This document shows, in pieces, positions 1-6,774 of a stretch of 19,033 nt of DNA. Position 1 is the first letter of the stretch; each line of letters opens with the position of its first letter. Origin of the DNA: JBATBW01 sp049662565. GTDB taxonomy: Bacteria; Bacillota_I; Bacilli_A; Erysipelotrichales; Erysipelotrichaceae. The translations under genes were made by a program, and so were the position numbers. The stretch is from positions 1-19,033 of the forward strand of contig JBATBW010000089.1 of NCBI GenBank assembly GCA_049662565.1, written 5' to 3'. The notes beneath the pieces are model-generated. The model made no database searches. It had not been told where the DNA came from and saw nothing but the letters and a program-made list of their open reading frames with translations.

Positions 1-49
1 GCTTTTCAATTAAAACCTTTAATTGATTCAAATCAAATACATTTTCCAT
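1..49 (-). CDS. N-terminal 16 residues of an unidentified protein, cut by the window edge
   Basis: An ATG at 47-49 opens a frame that runs off the left edge, giving the residues MENVFDLNQLKVLIEK. A GGGTGAAGG stretch just upstream, in the gap after the ddl stop, can serve as a ribosome binding site. The 16-nt gap after ddl suggests it is the fifth gene of the same operon. Too little protein is present to name a family. A wall-related or PLP-enzyme neighbour of ddl would be plausible, but that is only context. Confidence 0.5.
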   Translation of the reverse strand, partial: MENVFDLNQLKVLIEK

Positions 50-65
50 AACCTTCACCCTCTTT

Positions 66-1244
66 CTAGTAATTAGCTAAAACATTCGAGTCATAAGATA
101 ATACCAGACTCTCCTTCTTTCGATATGTCTCAATTGCTTGTTGAACTAACATGTCCATCAATTGACTAAAATCAATGCCCTCTTCACTCCATAAATAGAA
201 AGCTAATGATCCCGGAATCGTATTAATTTCATTAACAAATATCGCATTAGTAACACTATCCATCAAAAAATCAATTCGACAAATTCCACTTGTTTGTAAC
301 GACCTAAAAGTTTTTATAGCTAAATCTTGAATAAGTTTTGTATTTATTTCACTGATGTTCGCTGGAACAATTCGGTTAGTGCTCGCCATCCCCTTACTCT
401 TACAACCAGTAATCTTTGACTTGCTACCCTTACTTCCATTCCCACCATACTTATTCTCAAAAGATAATATTTCATCACTCTTAACAACTTGTTCTAAAAC
501 ACTTGCTTTCTGCTTACTATAGTCACCATATACCGAACAATTAATTTCTGTCAAATTATCGACAACTTTTTCCACTAATATTTTACGATCGTATAAAATA
601 GCATCTTCAATCGCATTAACTAATTCATCTTTATCTTTTCCAATCGCAATACCAATACTTGAACCCAAATTAGCCGGTTTAACAATTACCGGATAACCAA
701 TTTCTTTTTCAATCCTATTAACAATAATTTCTTTATTATCTTCAAATTCCTGATGATAAAACCACAACCAATCGGTCATTGGTAACCCATTAGCCATCAA
801 AATTTGCTTCATAAACACTTTATCTTGACCAACACTAGCACCAATAACATTACATCCGGAGTAAGGAACATTCAACATCTCAATAAACCCTTGAATCGTT
901 CCATCTTCACCATTAGTTCCATGAATCACTGGAATAATTACATCCACATTATTGATAATTTTATTGCTTAAAAAACCCTTTTTAATTGGAGAAACAACTA
1001 CTCTATTATTATCTTGATATAATATAACCCGCGTTAGTCTCTTAGTCAAATCAACTAAATCCTTGTAGTTTTTTAAATCCCACAACAAATCGCCAGTATA
1101 AATCTCCCGATTTTTACTGACATATAAAGGAATAACTTCATACTTATCTTTATTTAAAGCATTCATCGCCTGATTAGCCGAAATAATACTAATTTCATGT
1201 TCGACGCTTTCGCCACCAAAAATTACACCAATTTTTAATTTCAT
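66..1244 (-). CDS. ddl: D-alanine--D-alanine ligase (ATP-grasp)
   Basis: It joins two D-alanines using ATP, making the dipeptide that MurF adds to the peptidoglycan precursor; it acts in the cytosol. The 392-residue protein shows the family signatures in order: GVIFGGESVEHEIS at the N-terminus (Glu15/16 region), HGTNGEDGTIQG at 108-119, the ATP-grasp loop KPANLGSSIGI near 189-199, and NEINTIPGS at 338-346. The start is fixed by an AGGAGG site 6 nt upstream that overlaps the stop of the preceding Nudix gene, so translation is probably coupled. The omega loop at about 261-288 is long and rich in Gly, Ser and Lys, longer than I expect for E. coli-type enzymes. Nothing nearby (no VanH or VanX) supports a D-Ala-D-Lac ligase. 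The family call is secure; substrate choice is inferred. Confidence 0.93.
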   Translation of the reverse strand: MKLKIGVIFGGESVEHEISIISANQAMNALNKDKYEVIPLYVSKNREIYTGDLLWDLKNYKDLVDLTKRLTRVILYQDNNRVVVSPIKKGFLSNKIINNVDVIIPVIHGTNGEDGTIQGFIEMLNVPYSGCNVIGASVGQDKVFMKQILMANGLPMTDWLWFYHQEFEDNKEIIVNRIEKEIGYPVIVKPANLGSSIGIAIGKDKDELVNAIEDAILYDRKILVEKVVDNLTEINCSVYGDYSKQKASVLEQVVKSDEILSFENKYGGNGSKGSKSKITGCKSKGMASTNRIVPANISEINTKLIQDLAIKTFRSLQTSGICRIDFLMDSVTNAIFVNEINTIPGSLAFYLWSEEGIDFSQLMDMLVQQAIETYRKKESLVLSYDSNVLANY

Positions 1245-1254
1245 AGTAATCCTC

Positions 1255-1851
1255 CTAATCTACATCTACTGCTCCGTTTTCATTATACACCTTAATAGCT
1301 CGACTTAACTCCCTAATTGTACATTTTTTTGACAATTCTGGTAAGTTATTCACATCAACAAAAACAACCTTATTTACTTCGTGATTATCACATATTTCGC
1401 CACCAACAATATGAGCCGCAAAATAATGAACATATTCACTCACTAAAGTTTTATAGTCTTTATACTTTTCCCTTTGAAAAATCGCTAACAAGCGATCAAC
1501 TTCAACAATAAATCCTGTCTCTTCTCTTACTTCTTTAATCGCATTATCAACCAAAGATTCAAAGACATCGCACCATCCACCTGGCACACTATAACAACTA
1601 TCACTTGCCTCTTCAACCATTAATAGTTCATTATTTCCATTGAAAACAATAACTCTTACACTACTACTTGGTGTTGGATAAACATTTTTCTCATAAATAT
1701 TATTATTAATTTCAATATTATTATCATTAAGCATCTTCAAAGTAATATCTTGCAAAAAATGGTAGTTTTCTAAAGCGTAAGGGTCCTTACTGTAAATAAT
1801 ACCTGTTTTCGCAATAGCTAGCACCCTGCTGAAAAATTCTTCACTATTCAT
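1255..1851 (-). CDS. Nudix hydrolase with an N-terminal Nudix-associated domain
   Basis: Nudix enzymes hydrolyse nucleoside diphosphates linked to another group, with Mg2+. The Nudix box is at residues 92-114: Gly92, Glu98, then KEVREETGF at 106-114. It fits GX5EX7REUXEEXGU except that Lys106 replaces the usual Arg. The first 60 residues (for example AKTGIIYSKDPYALENY) match the N-terminal extension found in a Gram-positive Nudix group often annotated as ADP-ribose pyrophosphatase. The exact substrate cannot be read from the sequence. The ATG overlaps the last 8 nt of the cohesin gene and has only a weak ribosome binding site, so reinitiation from that gene is likely. It is the third gene of the glucosaminidase-cohesin-nudix-ddl operon, and no wall role is evident. 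Confidence 0.85.
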   Translation of the reverse strand: MNSEEFFSRVLAIAKTGIIYSKDPYALENYHFLQDITLKMLNDNNIEINNNIYEKNVYPTPSSSVRVIVFNGNNELLMVEEASDSCYSVPGGWCDVFESLVDNAIKEVREETGFIVEVDRLLAIFQREKYKDYKTLVSEYVHYFAAHIVGGEICDNHEVNKVVFVDVNNLPELSKKCTIRELSRAIKVYNENGAVDVD

Positions 1852-3355
1852 CTATCTTTTCAACCACTTCTTCTTTAGAAGCAATTTCACTTTCACCAAC
1901 TTCAACATCTTCATCTTCCACTGATTCTTCTAACAATTCTTCATGCATGTCTTGTGATTCATTATTATCTAAAATAGAATTTTCGAACTTTATATCACCA
2001 CCAAAAACATCGTTGTTTTGCATTTCATCTAATTGCTTTTGATGTTTCTTTCGCATAACTTTATTTTTTTTATTACCCTTAATCAAGAAAACAATTAATA
2101 ATAAAACAATAACTCCGGCAACACCACCACCAATATAAACATATAACAATAATTCATTCAATGATTTTCTCGCCAACTTTGTTTGATACTTATAATAATT
2201 AATTTCTTGAAAATTATAACTACTAATCATTTTATGACCAATATCATATAAATAATAATTCATTTCCCCATCGACAATATTCAAGGCATAAAATACAATT
2301 TCATTACTCAAATCATTTATCTTATAACCTTTAATACCATCCACTTCTACTACTTGATACTCAGAAAATAGTTTATCATCCTTATTATCAATGACAATTA
2401 AACGATTTACTGTACTAGAAATCTCTTGATACTTACTGAAAGTTTTCTTTTCCACATCATAAATATATAAACCTTTAATACCATCTTTAACATCAATCAA
2501 ACCAACTAAATACATCTTAATCTTCTCGTTATATAAAGCCGGTATAACATTTTTTTCTATTTCCACGGTCGAAGCTACAAAACCTTCAACGCTTCCTAAA
2601 GAACTCACCCTTCGTAAAACCTGAAAATCTTTATCTTCATGCTTAATTATTAAAGGGTTAGGATCCTTACAAATTACCTTAATAGTATATTTCTTTTCAC
2701 TCCCATTTTCCGCACGACAAGTAATTACAATATTATTTTCACCTTCAAGAATAGTTACTTCACCTGCTCCTGAAATTGAAGCATAACGATCTTGCGCACT
2801 CGCATTAATTGTAACTTTTTCTAAATCAATTGGCACTTCCACACTATATTCTGTCGTAGAACTACTAAATGCCGGTGAAATACTAAAACCTGATATTGAC
2901 AACGAACCTAAATTATTATTCTTTGAATAACCAGCTTCAATTTCCGCCCGTGTCTTCATATTAACTGAAGCGCGACTTACCGAAAAACTAATCGCTTCTT
3001 CGCTAAAATCATAACCCGCATAAGAACGAACACCAATAGATGCACTACCTGAAGCGATAGCTTTAAAAGTATAGTTATAAGTTTTACTACGCATTGAACC
3101 ATTTCCATAATCTACTACCGTACTGTTACCACTAACAAGACGAACATAATTACTATTATAATCCATCGTATATTCCCAACTACCTAAAGCCTTAGAACCG
3201 CTAACTGTAACACTAACAGAAAAAGTATTTCCAACCACTACATTAGAAGAACTAGATCTAACACTAATGCTACCACTAGAAGCTTGAACCTGCTTAACTG
3301 GCAAAAGACCAACAAAGACAACAACCAACAACACCTTTAAAATTAATTTTTTCAT
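1844..3355 (-). CDS. Membrane-anchored cohesin protein with a cadherin-like beta-sandwich domain
   Basis: A predicted surface receptor of 503 residues. It has a signal peptide (1-25, cleavage likely after VQA) and a cohesin-like beta domain at about 27-130 (VVVGNTFSVSVTVSG, then LGSWEYTMDYNSNYVRLVSG). A cadherin-like beta-sandwich follows at about 146-231 (LGSLSISGFSISPAF through YTIKVICKD), then an unrecognised beta-rich region at 235-400. One transmembrane helix lies at about 403-426, followed by a 77-residue cytosolic tail that is basic at first and then strongly acidic. Cohesins bind dockerins, and the gene immediately upstream encodes a secreted wall hydrolase ending in a dockerin. Its stop TAG directly abuts this ATG, and an AAGGAG site lies in the end of the upstream frame. 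The cohesin call rests on fold-like sequence pattern and context and is less certain than the dockerin call. Confidence 0.72.
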   Translation of the reverse strand: MKKLILKVLLVVVFVGLLPVKQVQASSGSISVRSSSSNVVVGNTFSVSVTVSGSKALGSWEYTMDYNSNYVRLVSGNSTVVDYGNGSMRSKTYNYTFKAIASGSASIGVRSYAGYDFSEEAISFSVSRASVNMKTRAEIEAGYSKNNNLGSLSISGFSISPAFSSSTTEYSVEVPIDLEKVTINASAQDRYASISGAGEVTILEGENNIVITCRAENGSEKKYTIKVICKDPNPLIIKHEDKDFQVLRRVSSLGSVEGFVASTVEIEKNVIPALYNEKIKMYLVGLIDVKDGIKGLYIYDVEKKTFSKYQEISSTVNRLIVIDNKDDKLFSEYQVVEVDGIKGYKINDLSNEIVFYALNIVDGEMNYYLYDIGHKMISSYNFQEINYYKYQTKLARKSLNELLLYVYIGGGVAGVIVLLLIVFLIKGNKKNKVMRKKHQKQLDEMQNNDVFGGDIKFENSILDNNESQDMHEELLEESVEDEDVEVGESEIASKEEVVEKIDE

Positions 3356-5542
3356 CTATAAATCTCCTTGCCCTAGCAAATATTTTTGAATACGTAACAA
3401 ATCCAAAATAGTAACGCCATAATCTAAATTTGTATCGCCACCCATGAAATAGCCATCATTTAAAATAGCTGCCTTTAATAAATGCTTTTGAACTTTTAAT
3501 AAATCTAAAATAGTAACTACACCATCACCACTAACATCACCTTTAACCCCAATTATCAAATTAGTCAAATTACCACCAATATCAAATTGAAGAATATTCC
3601 CCGTTTTAAGCAACTCAGTATCACTTAAAACATTATTATGTCCATCCAAATACTTTACTTTAACATTTGAGTCGATAGCGACAACCTTATCAATAAAACT
3701 TTTCGCAATCGTCTTTGGACTAATATTAATAATGTAATTTTTATATTTAACTTCCTTTAGATTACCGAAAATTACATCGATAGAATCAGCATTTTCTGCC
3801 TTAATTAAATTAATAGTATACTTTCTAGTAGTAAGTGCTTCACTAGTTACAACAAGCTCAATTTTCTTTAAACTATCACTAATAGTATAAGTTTGTTCAC
3901 CACTAACACTACTTAAACTAGAACCTTTAGTAACACTAACATTAATAGATTTAGTACTAGGTAAATATGTGTAATTGTATTCGATAACATCACTATCAAA
4001 ATCTTTCAAAGGAATACCATTAATCTTTATTTCTTTTAATGATGCATCAGTATTACCAACCCGCGGTAAAGATGTATAAGACGGCATATTATTATATACC
4101 GGAATCTTAAATGTATGAGGATGCTTCAATAAATCATTCTTTTGGTAAGTTAAATAAATCTTTTCTCCTTCGCTTGTTGGAGCTTGAATATTTGTCATAT
4201 ATTGATGAGTGTAATATGGTTGTGTCGAAGTATTGAATTTTTGATAATATAACGTATCTTGACCAACATTAATATAACCATCACTAATCCAAGCAGCTCC
4301 GCCTTTAATCGCTTTTTCCCTCGAATCCCAAGGTCGACCAAAGCTATCCGAAAAACCACACTTCGCACCACAAGCATAACCTAAACCTCGAACTACCGGG
4401 TTATCACCATAAGCACCAATATTATAGTAATTATAGTAACCCTTTAATGGAACACCATTGTATGAATATGTTGAATCACCACTAACCGCAACATAACTCT
4501 CATTGCTAGCTCCTTCTTGAATCGAACGACTCGCAAGATGAACTGGACTAACCTTATTATCTCTACCGGCTTCATAATACCATTTAACATATTGATCTTG
4601 AGCTAAATAAGATGAGCCAAACATCTTTTTAATAACTTCTTCCGTATGTAAAGTGGCATTAAAAGAAAGCATTTCAAAAGTGAAAATAAAATTATCATTT
4701 AAAAAATTACGAGGATCTAAATAATAACTCGCAACACCATTATTAACTCGATACCAACCGCCAGATTCCGCCAATATACCATCTAATTGATAAGCCGGAT
4801 TTGTTGTCTGCAAGTAATTTTTACCTTGCTCCCCTAAAATAACATCATTAAAATTCAATCCCTTATTTTCCGCAACAAAATTCCATGTTGGATGATCACG
4901 GTGCATTTTCAATAAATAAGGTAAATAACTATCCGGAAAACCTGATTTCCGCAACCCATCGACATATGCCTGTTCTTCAACGCTTAAGTCTTTCAAACTA
5001 GCCGTCAACTTACTATAATTACTAATATATTCCCCACAAACATAACCACTCTTATTATTGTGATACTTAACTTGATACCAATTAAAAGCGCAACCACCAC
5101 CAGATGGTTTTGTGTCCGTAATAACCACATCAGTCCCTAAAATTAAACTCTCAATCTTACTACCTGTAGAATAACTAGGTTCTGATCTAACAGTGATATT
5201 ACCACTAGTAATAACTCGATCGCCATAAGCTAAAGAGTTATCTTCCACTGTCCCATCAACATTTTTTAAATCAACATAAGTACTACAAATATAGGCCTCA
5301 CTACCATTATGTTTAATCTTATACCAGCCCGCATCGCAACCCTTACCTTGATATTTAGTAGACTCTAAAACTTCTAGTTGGTAATTAGTCCCGACATTGC
5401 CTACAATACTACCATCTGTACTAGGTAGTGATCTAATATTGACATCTGTATCATTTACAACACCCACTAAAGCCGCTAAAACATTACTAGCAAGCATGCA
5501 AATCATCATTATTAAAATAATAACTTTTTTCATCATCTTCAT
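3356..5542 (-). CDS. Secreted SH3b-glucosaminidase with a C-terminal dockerin
   Basis: A predicted peptidoglycan hydrolase of 728 residues that cleaves N-acetylglucosaminyl bonds outside the cell. Order: signal peptide 1-24; two bacterial SH3 domains (about 25-92 and 106-177); glucosaminidase domain (about 200-445) with the family pattern YYLDPRNFLN, FTFEMLSFN and HLASRSIQEGA (Glu343 is the candidate catalytic residue). A cadherin-like beta-sandwich follows (about 499-582), then a linker and a two-repeat dockerin (about 664-728). The dockerin loops start at Asp669 (DVSGDGVVTILD) and Asp703 (DTNLDYGVTILD), with calcium ligands at loop positions 1, 3, 5 and 12 in both. I start at ATG 5540-5542 because GGGTG lies upstream at good spacing and a signal peptide follows; an upstream ATG at 5560 lacks a ribosome binding site. 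It is first in its operon. Six mature cysteines occur as three pairs. Confidence 0.92.
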   Translation of the reverse strand: MKMMKKVIILIMMICMLASNVLAALVGVVNDTDVNIRSLPSTDGSIVGNVGTNYQLEVLESTKYQGKGCDAGWYKIKHNGSEAYICSTYVDLKNVDGTVEDNSLAYGDRVITSGNITVRSEPSYSTGSKIESLILGTDVVITDTKPSGGGCAFNWYQVKYHNNKSGYVCGEYISNYSKLTASLKDLSVEEQAYVDGLRKSGFPDSYLPYLLKMHRDHPTWNFVAENKGLNFNDVILGEQGKNYLQTTNPAYQLDGILAESGGWYRVNNGVASYYLDPRNFLNDNFIFTFEMLSFNATLHTEEVIKKMFGSSYLAQDQYVKWYYEAGRDNKVSPVHLASRSIQEGASNESYVAVSGDSTYSYNGVPLKGYYNYYNIGAYGDNPVVRGLGYACGAKCGFSDSFGRPWDSREKAIKGGAAWISDGYINVGQDTLYYQKFNTSTQPYYTHQYMTNIQAPTSEGEKIYLTYQKNDLLKHPHTFKIPVYNNMPSYTSLPRVGNTDASLKEIKINGIPLKDFDSDVIEYNYTYLPSTKSINVSVTKGSSLSSVSGEQTYTISDSLKKIELVVTSEALTTRKYTINLIKAENADSIDVIFGNLKEVKYKNYIINISPKTIAKSFIDKVVAIDSNVKVKYLDGHNNVLSDTELLKTGNILQFDIGGNLTNLIIGVKGDVSGDGVVTILDLLKVQKHLLKAAILNDGYFMGGDTNLDYGVTILDLLRIQKYLLGQGDL

Positions 5543-5575
5543 AGAATCACACCCTTTCATAATAACTCATTTAAT

Positions 5576-5604
5576 ATTATATCACACTACTAGTAAATTT
5601 ATAA
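5576..5604 (-). promoter_or_regulatory. Promoter of the glucosaminidase-cohesin-nudix-ddl operon
   Basis: On the minus strand an extended -10 box TGTGATATAAT (5576-5586) lies about 34 nt before the chosen start. The -35 position at 17-nt spacing reads TTATAA (5599-5604), which is weak, so the TRTGn extension probably carries the recognition. The predicted transcript start near 5569 leaves a short leader. Confidence 0.6.
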
Positions 5605-5630
5605 ATTACCAATTACAAAAAACACCAAAT

Positions 5631-5659
5631 TAAAAGAGACAAATTATTAATAATCTGTC
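5631..5659 (-). terminator. Terminator of the hydrolase-murF-VanZ operon
   Basis: On the minus strand an 11-bp stem (GACAGATTATT paired with AATAATTTGTC, one G-U pair; 5638-5659) is followed by a modest T-rich tract, TCTTTTA. The TAA stop of the VanZ-RDD gene is inside the stem at 5647-5649. The T tract is short and the stem AT-rich, so efficiency is uncertain. Confidence 0.55.
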
Positions 5660-6774
5660 CCCCCATTTATTTTTTTTGTCTTGCTAATATATTTTGTTTT
5701 ACTAAATTCCTCATAAGGCATATATTCTCTACCCCTAAAAAGCAGAAACAATATATCACTCATAAACATCACGAAGAACCCTACAAATACTAAACCAACC
5801 AAATAAGCCAATACAAACATATTATTAAATTTATCACCAATATAAAAAGCAACATTTATACCAATATTAATAATATTTAAATACCATCCGTATAACAACA
5901 TATCCCGGATAAACAATTGTTTAAAACTAGGGCCATTATCATCATAATCTGCAACTGCAATGTTAACTAACCATCTACCAAAAGTTCGACCTTTAAATAA
6001 ATAACCCAATAAAACAAAATAAATAAAAGCCACAATAACCAAACACCAATATTGATTATGTATTAAATTGCCTAATAAATTACTAAGACTAAAGACAACC
6101 ATATTATCTGCCACAAAAGCAATTAAACGACGCGTAAAACTTATTTTTTGCCCTTTTTCATAAGCCAATATTTCTAAATTCTTGCGATTAGGAATAATAT
6201 AAGAAATAACCGGTTCTACAAAATAACCTATACAACCACCAAGCGTATTCAATACTAAATCGTCAACATCAAACAACCGATAACTTCGTGGATAAATAAA
6301 CCATATACCCGTAAGCTGTGTCAGTTCAATAAAAAGACTAAACCCAAAACTACATAATATTACTACCCAAAATTTCCAATTGAAATAATAATGCAAGAAA
6401 ACACCTAAAGGAACAAACATAAAAATATTAAAATATATTTGATACCATTCCTCACGCAATAAGCTATTAAAAAAACCACCCACACTACTAAAATCAGTAA
6501 CCTTTTTTATATCATCCAAAATGTAAAACAAATTTAAATTATATTTCGCAGTAGTTAAATTAGCGACATATTCCCTACTTGGTAAAGGCAAAAGAGCAAG
6601 AAAGACAATAGTTACTAAATACAACATAAACAAATACAAAATCAAAGACTTAACTTTAGATATCGAACCAAATTTACGATATTCAACAATCATAAAAGGT
6701 AAAGTAACAACAAATACCAATATCAAAAAAACAATAAAAGATTCCGAAATTACTTCAATATATTGATCAATCAT
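5647..6774 (-). CDS. VanZ-RDD fusion membrane protein
   Basis: A polytopic membrane protein of 375 residues joining two families. The VanZ-like half (about 40-195) has the hallmark NIFMFVPLGVFLHYY at 116-130, ELTQLTG at 150-156 and FDVDDLVLNTLGG at 168-180. The RDD half (about 212-350) starts with RRLIAFVADN, carrying the Arg and Asp of the RDD name, and contains GRTFGRWLVNI. VanZ proteins were first linked to low-level teicoplanin resistance, but most family members lie outside resistance clusters; RDD domains are found in transporters and envelope proteins. The gene overlaps the end of the murF-like gene by 4 nt (ATGA) and is the last of three, so its role is probably in the envelope. The biochemical function is unknown. 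Confidence 0.85.
   Translation of the reverse strand: MIDQYIEVISESFIVFLILVFVVTLPFMIVEYRKFGSISKVKSLILYLFMLYLVTIVFLALLPLPSREYVANLTTAKYNLNLFYILDDIKKVTDFSSVGGFFNSLLREEWYQIYFNIFMFVPLGVFLHYYFNWKFWVVILCSFGFSLFIELTQLTGIWFIYPRSYRLFDVDDLVLNTLGGCIGYFVEPVISYIIPNRKNLEILAYEKGQKISFTRRLIAFVADNMVVFSLSNLLGNLIHNQYWCLVIVAFIYFVLLGYLFKGRTFGRWLVNIAVADYDDNGPSFKQLFIRDMLLYGWYLNIINIGINVAFYIGDKFNNMFVLAYLVGLVFVGFFVMFMSDILFLLFRGREYMPYEEFSKTKYISKTKKINGGTDY

Noticed and set aside
1844..5542. A classical cellulosome locus
   Set aside because: Only one cohesin and one dockerin are seen, the dockerin enzyme is a peptidoglycan hydrolase, and no cellulase, carbohydrate-binding module or multi-cohesin scaffold is present.
5543..5560. 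ATG at 5558-5560 as the start of the glucosaminidase
   Set aside because: It has no ribosome binding site and adds MKGCDS before the signal peptide. The bases encoding it include the GGGTG site for the ATG at 5540-5542.
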